Shown in pieces: positions 9,685 to 20,445 of a stretch of DNA of 64,000 nt (position 1 is the first letter of the stretch; the number at the start of each line of letters is the position of its first letter). The notes under the pieces are model-generated. The model saw nothing but the letters and a program-made list of their open reading frames with translations, was not told the origin of the DNA and searched no databases. Source of the stretch: Pontibacillus chungwhensis BH030062 (GTDB taxonomy: Bacteria > Bacillota > Bacilli > Bacillales > BH030062). The translations under genes and the position numbers were made by a program. The stretch lies in assembly GCF_000770675.1 (NCBI RefSeq), contig NZ_AVBG01000005.1:1-64000 (forward strand), read 5' to 3'.

Positions 9685-10415
9685 GTCAATTTACAATATA
9701 TCCAGCAATCGATATGAAAAACGGGAAATGCGTACGTCTTGAACAAGGAGATTTCGATAAAGAAACGATCTACGGTGATTCTCCGTTTGATGTAGCAAAA
9801 GGCTTTCTGGATCAAGGGGCTGAATGGATCCATATGGTGGACCTAGATGGCGCGAAAGAAGGAAAGCGTATAAATGCAGAGCATATCCTTCGCGTTGTTG
9901 ATGAGTTGTCTGTAAAGGTTCAAATGGGAGGCGGCATCAGAAACAAAGAAGATGCAGCATACTATTTAGACCGTGGTGTAGACCGCGTTATTATTGGAAG
10001 CCTGGCTATTTCGAACCCAGAATTAACGAAAGAATTAGTAGCAGAGTACGGGAGCAAGATTGCAATAGGCTTAGATGCGCGTGATGGATACGTGGCGACT
10101 GATGGTTGGTTAACGAAATCGGACCAAACAGCCATTGAAGTGGGGCAATACTTCGCTGAAGCGGGTGTTGAGACGTTTATTTATACGGATATCTCAAAAG
10201 ACGGCATGATGAGCGGTCCAAGCACAGACCAGATTGTCGAGCTGGCAAAACAAACAGGAAAAGAAGTGATCGCCTCTGGTGGTGTTCGTAATATCGAAGA
10301 TCTTATAAGCTTGAAGAAATATAGTGATCAAAATGTAGGTGGTGCCATTGTCGGAAAAGCCATCTATACAAAAGAACTTCCCCTTAGAGAAGCACTAACT
10401 GAGGTGAATCAATAA
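9681..10415 (+). CDS. hisA: ProFAR isomerase HisA
   Basis: HisA isomerises ProFAR to PRFAR, an Amadori rearrangement on a TIM barrel. The catalytic Asp regions are seen in [14 protein letters not shown] and [14 protein letters not shown], with half-barrel phosphate loops [11 protein letters not shown] and [10 protein letters not shown]. It has 244 residues. It overlaps hisH by 4 bases and its stop codon shares a base with the hisF start. Confidence 0.96.
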   Translation: MSQFTIYPAIDMKNGKCVRLEQGDFDKETIYGDSPFDVAKGFLDQGAEWIHMVDLDGAKEGKRINAEHILRVVDELSVKVQMGGGIRNKEDAAYYLDRGVDRVIIGSLAISNPELTKELVAEYGSKIAIGLDARDGYVATDGWLTKSDQTAIEVGQYFAEAGVETFIYTDISKDGMMSGPSTDQIVELAKQTGKEVIASGGVRNIEDLISLKKYSDQNVGGAIVGKAIYTKELPLREALTEVNQ

Positions 10416-11173
10416 TGCTCACTAAACGTATTATTCCCTGTTTAGATGTGAAGGATGGCCGCGTTGTAAAGGGGATTCAGTTTGTTCAGATCCGCGATGC
10501 AGGTGATCCAGTCGAGCTGGCTACGGTTTATGATGAGCAAGGTGCTGATGAGCTTGTTTTTTTAGATATCTCAGCATCCCATGAAGGACGTAAAACCATG
10601 ATCGAAGTCGTTCGTGAAGTGGCGGGTACGCTTGCTATCCCATTTACAGTCGGAGGGGGCATTGGTTCTCTTGAGGACATGCGCGCACTATTACGGGCAG
10701 GGGCTGATAAAGTATCTTTAAATTCAGCAGCCGTTCGGAAACCGGAATTGATTACTGAGGGATCGGACTTTTTTGGTGCGCAATGTATTGTGGTGGCAAT
10801 AGATGCGCGATACGATGAATCGATCGGCTCTTGGCGTGTGTATACACACGGAGGTCGTAATGCTACAGAATGGGAAGTGTGCGACTGGGCTAAGCATGTT
10901 GTGGAGAGAGGAGCAGGTGAAATCCTGTTAACCAGTATGGACCAAGATGGTGAGAAAACAGGCTTTGATATTAATCTACTTAAAGCCGTTCAACAAGTTG
11001 TCGATGTGCCTGTCATTGCTTCAGGAGGAGCTGGCAATGCTCAGCATTTCGTGGATGTTTTCAAGGAAGCAGACGCAGATGCGGCACTAGCAGCTTCAAT
11101 CTTCCACTATAAAGAAACGTCCGTACAGAGCGTAAAAGGTGAACTAAAAGAAAACGGGGTGCATGTGAGATGA
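10415..11173 (+). CDS. hisF: Imidazole glycerol phosphate synthase, cyclase subunit HisF
   Basis: HisF uses ammonia from HisH to convert PRFAR into imidazole glycerol phosphate and AICAR. The TIM barrel shows [19 protein letters not shown] with the first catalytic Asp, FLDISAS, the phosphate loop TVGGGI, and [13 protein letters not shown] with the second catalytic Asp. The 252-residue length is normal. Its ATG overlaps the hisA stop, and it overlaps hisI by 4 bases. Confidence 0.97.
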   Translation: MLTKRIIPCLDVKDGRVVKGIQFVQIRDAGDPVELATVYDEQGADELVFLDISASHEGRKTMIEVVREVAGTLAIPFTVGGGIGSLEDMRALLRAGADKVSLNSAAVRKPELITEGSDFFGAQCIVVAIDARYDESIGSWRVYTHGGRNATEWEVCDWAKHVVERGAGEILLTSMDQDGEKTGFDINLLKAVQQVVDVPVIASGGAGNAQHFVDVFKEADADAALAASIFHYKETSVQSVKGELKENGVHVR

Positions 11174-11799
11174 ATGTAGACGCGATACAATTTGATGAAA
11201 AAGGGCTTGTTCCAGCCATTATACAAGATGCACGCAGTAAAGAAGTTCTGACACTTGCTTACATGAATGAAGAAGCTGTTAAAAAGTCTGTGGAATCTGG
11301 GGAGACGCACCTTTACAGCCGTTCTCGTCAAGAATTATGGCATAAAGGGGCCACGTCCGGGAATACTCAATCCATCGAAACGATGAAGTATGACTGTGAT
11401 CAAGATGCTGTATTACTGCAGGTGATTCCAAAAGGACCTGCTTGTCATAAAGGGGACTATTCTTGCTTTTCAGAAACGGTGTATGGGAAAGATGCAGAAT
11501 CTAAAAGCAACCGTTATCAAATTCTGGATGATTTACAAAGCACATTGGCTGAACGTTTAGCTACTCTACCAGAAGGTTCATATACATCTCAGTTATTCCA
11601 AGAAGGTGTGGATCGGATTCTGAAAAAAGTAGGCGAAGAAGCAGGCGAAGTTATTATTGCAGCGAAAAATAATGACGCTGAGGAGTTGACGTGGGAAACG
11701 GCAGACTTGTTGTTCCATACCCTTATGCTCCTTACTGAAAGAGGCGTTCCATTCGATCAAGTACTTGAAGCCTTAGAAGGAAGAAATAGCAAAAAGTAA
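11170..11799 (+). CDS. hisI: Bifunctional phosphoribosyl-AMP cyclohydrolase / phosphoribosyl-ATP pyrophosphatase HisI(E)
   Basis: This fused enzyme performs steps two and three of the pathway. Residues 1-105 are the cyclohydrolase, with [26 protein letters not shown], the metal region YDCDQDA and [11 protein letters not shown]. Residues 115-209 are the HisE pyrophosphatase, with [14 protein letters not shown] and the [11 protein letters not shown] helix. The length of 209 residues fits the fusion. It is the last gene of the hisZGDBHAFI operon. No clear terminator follows before the next promoter. Confidence 0.96.
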   Translation: MNVDAIQFDEKGLVPAIIQDARSKEVLTLAYMNEEAVKKSVESGETHLYSRSRQELWHKGATSGNTQSIETMKYDCDQDAVLLQVIPKGPACHKGDYSCFSETVYGKDAESKSNRYQILDDLQSTLAERLATLPEGSYTSQLFQEGVDRILKKVGEEAGEVIIAAKNNDAEELTWETADLLFHTLMLLTERGVPFDQVLEALEGRNSKK

Positions 11800-11847
11800 G
11801 GCGTATGGATAAAAACGGAATCACTCCTATAATCCCCTTTACAAATG

Positions 11848-11856
11848 TGGTATACT
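11848..11856 (+). promoter_or_regulatory. Extended -10 promoter candidate for yvcD
   Basis: TGGTATACT is an extended -10 element (TG-N-TATACT) 40 bases before the yvcD start. No good -35 box is visible, which is tolerated when the extended TG is present. Confidence 0.5.
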
Positions 11857-11895
11857 GCTAAAGGAATGTTACGGTTCGAAGATAGGAGGACCTAC

Positions 11896-12912
11896 ATGCA
11901 TACTTCAAACAACAATACTGGAGGAGCTGTTGTTGATAATATCATTCCGTTCACACCTGAAGGGGAGTTTTACTTCAACAAAGGTGTTCGTGCTTTCAGA
12001 AAGCGTGAATTTGAAAAAGCGTCAAAATGGTTACGAAGAGCGGTTGAATTATCACCAAAGCAACCGGTTTATCAGTGCCAGCTTTCTGTGGTGCATACAG
12101 AGACGGGTGATTACCATACAGCGAACCAGATTTTAATGAATGTATTAGCAGATTTTGGCCATGAATATGTCGATTGTTATTATCTTATTTCGAATAATTA
12201 TGCTCACTTAGGGTTATTTCAGGACGCTAAGAAGTACGCTAAAGAGTACTTGAATAAAGCGCCTGAAGGTGATTTTAAAGAAGAAGCAGAGCAATTAGTC
12301 TCTGTGCTGGATATAGAAGAAGAAGAGGATGAGGACGACGATTGGGCATTTGAAGAAGAAGATGAATTAATGATGCACCAGGAGTCGGCTTTTTATTATA
12401 TGGAACGACAACAATGGAAGGAAGCGCTACCCATTTTAGAGGAAATGATTCGTCTCTTTCCTAATTTTGTTTCGGCAAAGCATGATTACGCCGTATGTCT
12501 CTTTTTCGCGGGTGAAGAGCAAGAAGCAATAGAGCTAGAGGAACAGTGGCATGAGCGAGAACCATTTTCTCTTCATTCGATGTGTAATCTGGCTGTGTTT
12601 TATTTCCATCAAGGAAAGGCTCAACAAAGTCAGGGGCACATACAAAAACTTCGAAATGTGTATCCTATAGGAGAGCAACAAAAACTACGTGTAGCAGCTA
12701 CTTTAACCCAAGTGGGGGAGTATGCTGCAGCGTATGATCGTTTTTGCCGGTTGGAAAAAGGTAAGCTAAAAGGGCACTTATCTTATTATAAATGGTTTAG
12801 CATAGCTGCTTACCATACCGGAGAGCCTTCTAAAGCATTAAGCTTATGGGAAGAAGGATGCACCAGACACCCAAATCTAGCAGAACAAGGCGGACCGTGG
12901 CAACAAGGATAA
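11896..12912 (+). CDS. yvcD: TPR-repeat protein, YvcD-like
   Basis: The 338-residue soluble protein is made of helical tetratricopeptide repeats, for example the block with FNKGVRAFRKREFEKASKWLRRAVELSP near the N-terminus and later repeats with YYMERQQWKEALPILEEMIRLFP. A strongly acidic linker (DIEEEEDEDDDWAFEEEDE) splits it into two repeat blocks. TPR proteins bind partner proteins; the partner is unknown. The ATG at 11896 follows AGGAGG. Its place between hisI and trxB matches yvcD of B. subtilis, which is the basis for the symbol. Confidence 0.85.
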   Translation: MHTSNNNTGGAVVDNIIPFTPEGEFYFNKGVRAFRKREFEKASKWLRRAVELSPKQPVYQCQLSVVHTETGDYHTANQILMNVLADFGHEYVDCYYLISNNYAHLGLFQDAKKYAKEYLNKAPEGDFKEEAEQLVSVLDIEEEEDEDDDWAFEEEDELMMHQESAFYYMERQQWKEALPILEEMIRLFPNFVSAKHDYAVCLFFAGEEQEAIELEEQWHEREPFSLHSMCNLAVFYFHQGKAQQSQGHIQKLRNVYPIGEQQKLRVAATLTQVGEYAAAYDRFCRLEKGKLKGHLSYYKWFSIAAYHTGEPSKALSLWEEGCTRHPNLAEQGGPWQQG

Positions 12913-12937
12913 AATACCCTCATGAGCATATCAATAG

Positions 12938-13951
<1,014 letters not shown>

Positions 13952-14103
13952 GTGTTCCATGCAAGGTTCAGCCGCAATTGTAAAGATGCCTGTTACTAAA
14001 CGTAACGAAACGTAATAGCATTTTAATTGTGCTGTAACACGCATGAAACAATTATGGGGTATAATATAATTAACTAATTGACCCCCTTTTAATAAATATA
14101 TTT

Positions 14104-14138
14104 GGCACAGGCAAACTCGCCTGTGCCCCTTTTTTTGT
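14104..14138 (+). terminator. Terminator after trxB
   Basis: GGCACAGGC (14104-14112) pairs with GCCTGTGCC (14119-14127), followed by CC and a T run. The 150 bases between trxB and this hairpin hold no gene. Confidence 0.92.
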
Positions 14139-14165
14139 CTAAATGTAGTTTCGCCTGCTTTTTGG

Positions 14166-14588
14166 TGTCTAGCTCCGGCTCCTAGCCCCTAGCGTCATAA
14201 GCAACCTGCCTCCAGTCCGCTGCGCGAACTTATGGCATTTTGCATATGCGTACGGGGCTAAGCAGTCGCCTGCGCTTTTCGATATGTCTAGCTCCGGGGG
14301 CTAGGGGCTAGCGAGATAAGCAAACTACCTGCAGTGGCTATCGCCACTTCCGGCATTTTGCTTATCCGTACGCCCCTGGGCGAGCCCCCTGCGCTTTTCG
14401 ATATGTCTAGCTCCGGCGGGGAGGGCCTAGCGCGATAAGCAATCTACCTCCAGTCTGCTGTGCAGACTTACAGTAGCTTGCTTATCCGGCCCCACACGAT
14501 GTGGGGTCGTTCGACGTTGCCACAGGACGTGGCGGTTTTAGTCGAGCTTCCAATTAACCTGACCACCCCGCCTGCGCTTTTCGATATG
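14166..14588 (+). repeat. Tandem array of three TGTCTAGCTCCGG...GCGCTTTTCGATA repeats
   Basis: Three head-to-tail copies start at 14166, 14285 and 14404 with TGTCTAGCTCCGG and end in GCGCTTTTCGATA. The first two are each 119 bases. The third is 185 bases because about 66 extra bases, which include two short inverted repeats (CCCCACACGATGTGGGG and CCACAGGACGTGG), lie before its end. Each copy contains a hairpin with arms like GATAAGCAA and TTGCTTATC. GC-rich repeats with this kind of start are widespread in Bacillaceae intergenic regions. No gene is supported here. Confidence 0.9.
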
Positions 14589-14612
14589 CTTTTCTAACTT
14601 ACGCAACCGTAG

Positions 14613-14618
14613 TATAAT
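14613..14618 (+). promoter_or_regulatory. -10 element ahead of the nudix-rapZ-mgfK-whiA operon
   Basis: A perfect TATAAT lies 50 bases before the nudix start and directly after the repeat array. No convincing -35 box is seen at the expected spacing, so the assignment is tentative. Confidence 0.4.
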
Positions 14619-14662
14619 AATAAGGAGAATGCCTCTCGCATTTTTTAAATGAGGTGAATAGT

Positions 14663-15127
14663 GTGCAGCGAGTTACAAATACAGTTTTACGTAAGAACGA
14701 TGAAGTGTTAATGCTTCAGAAGCCACGCCGGGGTTGGTATGTGGTTCCTGGTGGGAAGATGGAGCAGGGAGAACATATTAAAGAAACGGCAGCACGTGAA
14801 TACAAAGAAGAAACAGGGTTAACGCTTAAAGATCCGCAACTTCGTAGTGTATTTACCTTCATTATGAAAGACGGAGAAGAGGTAGCTCACGAATGGATGA
14901 TGTTCACTTTTTATAGTGAAGATTATTCAGGGACGTTAAAGGCAGAAAGTCCTGAAGGGGAACTTGAATGGGTTCCTGTTGCAGAAGTTCTTCAAAAGCC
15001 TATGGCTGAAGGTGATCAACATTACCTTCGACATATATTAAACCATAACTCAATATTATATGGCACCTTTACGTATACACTTGATTTCAAGTTATTAGAC
15101 GTTACGCTTGATCCAATGAATCCATAA
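14663..15127 (+). CDS. yvcI: Nudix hydrolase, YvcI-like
   Basis: Nudix enzymes hydrolyse nucleoside diphosphates linked to another group. The nudix box is complete: GGKMEQGEHIKETAAREYKEETGL in residues 30-53, matching Gx5Ex7REUxEExGU. The GTG at 14663 has GAGGTG 6 bases upstream and gives 154 residues; a GTG at 14654 would overlap that ribosome site. The gene is 18 bases before rapZ and occupies the position of yvcI in B. subtilis. The exact substrate cannot be read from the sequence. Confidence 0.9.
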   Translation: MQRVTNTVLRKNDEVLMLQKPRRGWYVVPGGKMEQGEHIKETAAREYKEETGLTLKDPQLRSVFTFIMKDGEEVAHEWMMFTFYSEDYSGTLKAESPEGELEWVPVAEVLQKPMAEGDQHYLRHILNHNSILYGTFTYTLDFKLLDVTLDPMNP

Positions 15128-15145
15128 AAAGGGAGAGATGGAAAC

Positions 15146-16030
15146 ATGGTAGATCAAACACAAGAAACCCAACTCGTAATTATCACAGGAATGTCTGGTG
15201 CCGGAAAAACAGTCGCAGTTCAAAGCTTTGAAGATTTGGGCTTCTTCTGTGTGGATAATTTGCCACCTGCGCTACTTCCAAAGTTCTTAGAATTAATGAA
15301 GGATCCTAAGAATAATATACAAAAAGTCGCCCTTGTTATGGATTTACGAGGTAGAGAGTTTTTCGATACGCTTTTCGAAGCGCTAGATCGATTGTCAAAA
15401 GAAGATGGATTAAATGAACACATCCTTTTCCTTGATGCTGAGAACCAATCACTTGTTTCACGTTATAAGGAAACCCGCCGCTCCCATCCTTTAGCACCGG
15501 ATGGATTACCAATGGAAGGCATTCAGCAAGAACGTCTAATGCTTGATGAACTTCGTGGTCGTGCGCAACAAATAATTGATACCACTACATTAAAGCCTCG
15601 TGAACTACGAGAGCGCATTTTGGAATCTTACGCTGAGAAAACCCAGCAAGTGTTCTCTGTGCAAGTTGTTTCTTTTGGTTTTAAATACGGATTGCCTATT
15701 GATGCGGACCTTGTCTTTGATGTTCGTTTCTTACCGAACCCACATTATGTGGAACAGATGCGACCATTAACAGGGTTAGATGATGAAGTGTCAAAATACG
15801 TATTCAAATGGACAGAAACCAATCAATTTTTAGAGAAGTTGTTCGACTTGTTAGGGTACATGCTGCCTCAATATAAGCGGGAAGGGAAGAGTCAGTTGGT
15901 GATTGCGATTGGATGTACTGGAGGGCAACATCGATCTGTAGCCATCGCAGAACACATTGCAAACCACTTCTCCCGCGATTATGTGGCTCATGTTACTCAT
16001 CGAGATGTCGATAAAAGAAAGGGAAAATAG
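15146..16030 (+). CDS. rapZ: RNase adapter / nucleotide-binding protein RapZ (YvcJ)
   Basis: RapZ family proteins bind nucleotides and, in enterobacteria, guide small RNAs to RNase E; in B. subtilis YvcJ affects competence and binds UDP-GlcNAc-related ligands. The Walker A motif GMSGAGKT is near residues 14-21. The C-terminal domain shows the [10 protein letters not shown] and [17 protein letters not shown] signatures. Its 294 residues and its place directly before mgfK (3-base gap) are typical of Firmicutes. Confidence 0.95.
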   Translation: MVDQTQETQLVIITGMSGAGKTVAVQSFEDLGFFCVDNLPPALLPKFLELMKDPKNNIQKVALVMDLRGREFFDTLFEALDRLSKEDGLNEHILFLDAENQSLVSRYKETRRSHPLAPDGLPMEGIQQERLMLDELRGRAQQIIDTTTLKPRELRERILESYAEKTQQVFSVQVVSFGFKYGLPIDADLVFDVRFLPNPHYVEQMRPLTGLDDEVSKYVFKWTETNQFLEKLFDLLGYMLPQYKREGKSQLVIAIGCTGGQHRSVAIAEHIANHFSRDYVAHVTHRDVDKRKGK

Positions 16031-16033
16031 ACG

Positions 16034-16990
16034 ATGCCTAAAAAACCTTTACCTCGAGTAGTTGTACTTGGAGGAGGGACAGGGATGCCGGTTTTATTAC
16101 GAGGCTTAAAGTCTTTCCCTATAGACCTGTCAGCCATCGTTACTGTTGCTGATGATGGGGGAAGCTCTGGACGTTTGCGTGAGGAATTGTCGATGCCGGC
16201 CCCAGGTGACATCCGTAATGTTATTGCCGCCTTATCTGATGCTGAGCCGATGCTGTTGGATCTTTTCCAGCATCGGTTCCGGAATGGCAACGGGTTATCT
16301 GGGCATTCCATGGGAAATTTACTTTTAGCTGCTATGAATTCCATCACTGGTGATTTCTTTCACGGCATTAAAGAAATTTCTCGTGTCTTAAATGTAAAAG
16401 GAAATATTTTTCCTATTGCAAACCAAAATATGTTCCTTCATGCTGAAATGATGGATGGATCTGTTGTTTCAGGCGAATCCAAGATTCCTGCATCAGGAAA
16501 GAAAATCAAACGAGTTTTTCTAAGCCCTGAGCCAGTGCAACCTCTTCCTGAAGCTGTTAAGGCGGTTAAGGAAGCAGACTTAGTTGTCATTGCTCCAGGG
16601 AGTTTATATACAAGTACCTTACCCAATATGATCGTCTCTCAAATCGGAGATGCTTTACGTGAGACGCAAGGTGAAGTTGTCTATGTATGCAACGTAATGA
16701 CTCAACATGGAGAAACAACTGACTACACTGCATCTGATCACGTCCAAGCGATTCAAGATCATATAGGCGAAGGATGCCTTCATTCGATTGTTGTCCATAA
16801 TCAAATTATTGATGATGAGGTTCGAAAAATGTATGCAGTTGAGCATGCATCACCTGTTATCAATGATCAAGATCGGTTACGTGAAATGGGCATTAACGTT
16901 ATAGAAGGTGATATTATTGATCCAAATCAAACGTCACTACGTCACGATACAACAAAAGTCGCCAAGTTGTTATATTCTATGCTTGATTAA
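16034..16990 (+). CDS. mgfK: Gluconeogenesis factor MgfK/YvcK
   Basis: This UPF0052/CofD-like protein binds UDP-GlcNAc and is needed for growth and normal wall synthesis on gluconeogenic carbon sources. The Rossmann-like start VVVLGGGTGMPVLLRGL is followed by VTVADDGGSSGRLREEL, with VIAPGSLYTSTLPNMIV in the middle. Its 318 residues match the family. It is located between rapZ and whiA, the usual conserved trio, and is probably translated from the same message. Confidence 0.94.
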   Translation: MPKKPLPRVVVLGGGTGMPVLLRGLKSFPIDLSAIVTVADDGGSSGRLREELSMPAPGDIRNVIAALSDAEPMLLDLFQHRFRNGNGLSGHSMGNLLLAAMNSITGDFFHGIKEISRVLNVKGNIFPIANQNMFLHAEMMDGSVVSGESKIPASGKKIKRVFLSPEPVQPLPEAVKAVKEADLVVIAPGSLYTSTLPNMIVSQIGDALRETQGEVVYVCNVMTQHGETTDYTASDHVQAIQDHIGEGCLHSIVVHNQIIDDEVRKMYAVEHASPVINDQDRLREMGINVIEGDIIDPNQTSLRHDTTKVAKLLYSMLD

Positions 16991-17033
16991 GCATGTCCTT
17001 TAATAATCACTAGGTGAAGAGGAGGTGAGAGGG

Positions 17034-17978
17034 TTGTCATTTGCTTCTGAAACCAAAAAAGAATTGACCGGCATCGAAGTGGAACCGTGCTGCATGGAAG
17101 CAGAATTAGCGGCGTTAATCCGTATGAATGGCTCCATCTCGTTTTCCAATCGGAACTACATTCTAGATGTTCAAACGGAAAATGCAGCAATTGCCCGTCG
17201 AATTTATACGTTAGTCAAAAACCTATACCAACTACCAGTAGAGCTATTGGTTCGTAAGAAAATGCGTTTAAAGAAAAACAACGTTTATATTGTTCGGATG
17301 AAAGAAAAGGTTCGTGATTTATTGCAGGATTTAGAGATTCTAGAAGAGCCTTTCACTCTAATTCGAACGATATCAAAGAAGTATCAGCAAAAATCATGCT
17401 GTATGCGTGCTTATTTACGAGGAGCCTTCTTAGCAGGTGGGTCTGTAAATAATCCAGAAACGTCTTCTTATCACATGGAGATCTTTACCTTCTATGAAGA
17501 TCACAACGAATCCCTGTGTGAACTTATGAATCAGTTTGACCTTCATGCCAGAGCAATTGAGAGAAGAAAAGGGTATATCTGCTATTTGAAAGAAGCCGAG
17601 AAGATTACAGAATTCCTCAATATCATTGGAGGTCACCAGGCCTTATTGAAATTTGAAGATGTCCGCATTATGCGTGATATGCGAAACTCCGTAAATCGAC
17701 TCGTCAACTGTGAAACGGCTAATCTGAATAAAACAATTGGAGCTGCCTTCCGCCAGGTTGAGAATATTAAACTTATTCAAAATACAGTTGGATTGGAAGC
17801 ACTGCCAGATAAATTACAAGAACTAGCCGTACTTCGTGTGCAGCATCAGGATGTTACTCTGAAAGAACTTGGGGAGCTTATGTCGCCTACTATTAGTAAG
17901 TCTGGTGTAAACCATCGCCTGCGTAAAATAGACGAATTTGCTGATAAGCTTCGCAAGGGGGAACTTGCGGTTAAATAA
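17034..17978 (+). CDS. whiA: DNA-binding protein WhiA
   Basis: WhiA combines an N-terminal LAGLIDADG homing-endonuclease-like domain, which has lost nuclease activity in this family, with a C-terminal helix-turn-helix ([16 protein letters not shown]). It affects division and chromosome segregation in Bacillus. I chose TTG 17034, six bases after AGAGGAGGTG, because it gives [12 protein letters not shown], the usual family N-terminus. The product has 314 residues. It is the last gene of the operon, with a terminator following. Confidence 0.95.
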   Translation: MSFASETKKELTGIEVEPCCMEAELAALIRMNGSISFSNRNYILDVQTENAAIARRIYTLVKNLYQLPVELLVRKKMRLKKNNVYIVRMKEKVRDLLQDLEILEEPFTLIRTISKKYQQKSCCMRAYLRGAFLAGGSVNNPETSSYHMEIFTFYEDHNESLCELMNQFDLHARAIERRKGYICYLKEAEKITEFLNIIGGHQALLKFEDVRIMRDMRNSVNRLVNCETANLNKTIGAAFRQVENIKLIQNTVGLEALPDKLQELAVLRVQHQDVTLKELGELMSPTISKSGVNHRLRKIDEFADKLRKGELAVK

Positions 17979-18033
17979 TAGATATCCATTCCTTTTTTAT
18001 GATGTTCATGATATAATAATCTTAAAATTTCGA

Positions 18034-18059
18034 CGCTTCTTATCGGAAGCGTTTTTTTT
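18034..18059 (+). terminator. Terminator after whiA
   Basis: CGCTTC (18034-18039) pairs with GAAGCG, followed by eight T residues. It ends the nudix-rapZ-mgfK-whiA unit and leaves crh with its own promoter region. Confidence 0.88.
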
Positions 18060-18068
18060 ACAATTTTG

Positions 18069-18082
18069 TGATAGCGCTTTCG
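18069..18082 (+). promoter_or_regulatory. cre-like site over the crh promoter region
   Basis: TGATAGCGCTTTCG matches the CcpA operator consensus TGWAANCGNTNWCA at 12 of 14 positions. It lies where the -35 box of a promoter with -10 TACAAT (18095-18100) would be. If functional it would let CcpA repress crh. Confidence 0.45.
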
Positions 18083-18131
18083 AAATTATGGTAATACAAT
18101 TTAAATAGATAACACAGAGAGGGGAATGGGA

Positions 18132-18386
18132 TTGATCGAGCGGTCTGTAACAGTAGAATTAAGTACCGGATTACAAGCAAGACCAGCTGCCTTGTTCGTT
18201 CAGGAAGCCAATCGTTTTTCGTCCGATATCTTTTTAGAGAAAGAAGGGAAACGGGTGAATGCTAAGAGCATCATGGGACTGATGAGTGTGGCCGTTGGAC
18301 CAGGAGAAACGATTACACTTCAGGCAGAAGGAACAGATCAAGACAGCGCTATTGATAAGCTAGTTGAGTTTGTGACTAGCCAGTAG
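18132..18386 (+). CDS. crh: HPr-like catabolite repression protein Crh
   Basis: Crh is phosphorylated by HPr kinase on serine and then acts as a CcpA co-repressor; it takes no part in sugar transport. With the TTG start at 18132, the residue matching HPr His15 is Gln15 (TGLQARPAA), and the kinase target is Ser46 in AKSIMGLMSV. This exact numbering, plus GAGAGGGG seven bases upstream, supports TTG over the ATG at 18126, which nearly touches the ribosome site. The product has 84 residues. Confidence 0.95.
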   Translation: MIERSVTVELSTGLQARPAALFVQEANRFSSDIFLEKEGKRVNAKSIMGLMSVAVGPGETITLQAEGTDQDSAIDKLVEFVTSQ

Positions 18387-18432
18387 TGGATACTTATTTT
18401 TTGTCTTAATTGTGAAGAAATGAACAACAAAG

Positions 18433-18469
18433 CTCGAGAATCGATATGGAATCGATTCTCGAGTTTTTT
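18433..18469 (+). terminator. Terminator after crh
   Basis: CTCGAGAATCGAT pairs with ATCGATTCTCGAG (stem 18433-18463), followed by T residues. Confidence 0.92.
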
Positions 18470-18628
18470 ATGTGGTGATGGTATGCAGGGTCATGCTTAT
18501 ATCGACGAAGTTTGGAACATGATGATAAGTTCCGACTTGAGGCTGAGGCAAATATCTTCTCAGGTAGGAGGAAGGAAATGGATGTTATTTGTATAATAAG
18601 TTGTAGATAAGGGAAAAGGGAGGATTAT

Positions 18629-19582
18629 ATGGAAACGATTATTGAAGTAGATGGCATTCGAAAAGGGTATAAAAAACGAAAATCTAAAGAAGAATTTATA
18701 GCTGTGGATGGTATTTCATTCTCAGTCCGTAAAGGGGAGATTGTAGGTCTACTAGGACCTAACGGAGCAGGTAAAACGACCACGATAAAAAGTATTTGCG
18801 GACTACTCGTGCCTGATCAAGGTTCGATTAAAATAAACGGTTATGACAGTGTAAAAGAACGGAACAAGGCTTTACGTCATATTAGTGCGGTGTTAGAAGG
18901 AAACCGAAATGTATATTGGCGTTTGTCTGTAGAAGAGAATCTTGAGTATTTTTCAGGTAATCGTGGAATGAGGAAGAAAGAGTCGAAAGAGCGAATTGAC
19001 CAACTCCTAGAGCTTTTTCGCTTAGAAGACAAACGCAAAGAGATTGTGAATAACCTCTCACGTGGTATGCAGCAAAAGTTGGCGATAGCTGTTGCCTTAA
19101 TGGCAAATACAGACGTGATTTTACTTGATGAGCCAACTCTTGGCTTAGATGTAGAAACGAGTTACGAAGTTCGTTCCTTGTTAAAGCATATTGCAGAGCG
19201 CGAAGGAAAAACAATTATCATTAGTACTCATGATATGGCCGTGGTGCAAGACCTTTGTAAACGAACGGTCATTATAAATAGTGGAAAGGTTATTGCCGAT
19301 GAAAATGTTCAGCATCTCTTAAAACTTTTTGAAACAAGTGCCTATGAAATTCAATTAAAAGAAACGCTCACCGAAGAACAACTCACCAAACTCCAACATC
19401 AGTTCCCGATTTATAACCTCCATGACCTCACCTTAGAAGTTAGTCTAGAACATGAAGAAGCGATCTATCAAATTATGAATATACTTAGTCTTAATCAAAC
19501 GGGTATTGAAACAATTAATCGAACCCAAGTGAATTTTGAGCAAGTATTTAGAAGACTTGTAAAAGAGGAGGCTGTATCATGA
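18629..19582 (+). CDS. ABC transporter ATP-binding protein
   Basis: The 317-residue ATPase drives an ABC-2 type exporter. Walker A GPNGAGKTTT is near residue 47, the signature is LSRGMQQKLAIA, and Walker B is VILLDEPTLGLD followed by the switch region IISTHDM. A C-terminal extension of about 80 residues is typical of the DrrA/CcmA-like exporter group. It overlaps the permease gene by 4 bases (ATGA). The substrate is unknown; drug, lipid or polysaccharide export are all possible. Confidence 0.9.
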   Translation: METIIEVDGIRKGYKKRKSKEEFIAVDGISFSVRKGEIVGLLGPNGAGKTTTIKSICGLLVPDQGSIKINGYDSVKERNKALRHISAVLEGNRNVYWRLSVEENLEYFSGNRGMRKKESKERIDQLLELFRLEDKRKEIVNNLSRGMQQKLAIAVALMANTDVILLDEPTLGLDVETSYEVRSLLKHIAEREGKTIIISTHDMAVVQDLCKRTVIINSGKVIADENVQHLLKLFETSAYEIQLKETLTEEQLTKLQHQFPIYNLHDLTLEVSLEHEEAIYQIMNILSLNQTGIETINRTQVNFEQVFRRLVKEEAVS

Positions 19583-20355
19583 GTGCCTTCCTGCAAGTTT
19601 TACGAGTGAATACAAAGAAAGAATTTATAGAAATGAAGCGTTACTTACCCAATACATTAAGCTTATTAGCCACATTCTATATTATTTTTCTGGCCCTATT
19701 CTTTGGGATTCAGGTAGTGGGTGATCCTGCTGAAGCTTCTTCAAACACCCAATACATTATCGTTAACTATGTATTTTGGTACTTTGCGATGATGACGCTT
19801 CAATCTACTGGTGGAGCCATTACGATGGAAGCAATGCGAGGAACGTTGGAACAGTTGTATATGTCACCCGTTTCAGCATGGCGCATTCTTTTAGCTCGTG
19901 TGTTTGGAATGGTAGCCATTCATCTAAGCATTATGGTTGTACTCATCTTTGCTTCAATGGTAACGACAGGAGAATGGTTGCATTTAAATATAGGAGCGAT
20001 CATACCCATTCTCTTACTCACCATTATTAGTATGATTGGCGTTAGCTTTATTATTGCTGGAATATCCGTCATCTTTAAACAAGTCGATGCGTTCTTGCAA
20101 ATCTTGCAATTTATTCTAATGGCATTTGCATTTGTCCCACTGTCCGTCGCCCCTTACCTTGTTTTTGCTCCTTTTGTAAAGGGAGTGGATATGATGCGTC
20201 ACGTTATGATTCATGGTTATACCCTTGGAGACTTTACGTGGGTCGATTACTCTTGGTTAGTTGGGAATGGGATATTTTACGCCATTATTGGCGTCATCGT
20301 TTATCGAAGTTGTGAACGCTTGGCGATGAATAAAGGATTGTTGGGTCATTATTAA
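19579..20355 (+). CDS. ABC-2 type permease
   Basis: The 258-residue membrane protein shows about six hydrophobic segments, including the ABC-2 family pattern GTLEQLYMSPVSAWRILLARVFG after the second segment. It forms the transport channel for the ATPase encoded just upstream, with which it shares a translational overlap. No lantibiotic, antibiotic or regulator gene is next to it, so its cargo cannot be inferred. A terminator follows directly. Confidence 0.88.
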   Translation: MSAFLQVLRVNTKKEFIEMKRYLPNTLSLLATFYIIFLALFFGIQVVGDPAEASSNTQYIIVNYVFWYFAMMTLQSTGGAITMEAMRGTLEQLYMSPVSAWRILLARVFGMVAIHLSIMVVLIFASMVTTGEWLHLNIGAIIPILLLTIISMIGVSFIIAGISVIFKQVDAFLQILQFILMAFAFVPLSVAPYLVFAPFVKGVDMMRHVMIHGYTLGDFTWVDYSWLVGNGIFYAIIGVIVYRSCERLAMNKGLLGHY

Positions 20356-20360
20356 TGAGG

Positions 20361-20390
20361 AGAAGGCTAGCTATGATGCTAGCCTTCTTT
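20361..20390 (+). terminator. Terminator after the ABC-2 permease
   Basis: AGAAGGCTAGC pairs with GCTAGCCTTCT, followed by a T-rich tail. Confidence 0.9.
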
Positions 20391-20445
20391 TTATTTGGTT
20401 ATCTTTCATAATAGGTTTGTTCAAAAGTCGAAGTTGAGAGGATGT

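Noticed and set aside
14166-14588. CRISPR array
   Set aside because: Only three copies, over 110 bases each, with no short unique spacers and no cas genes in the window.
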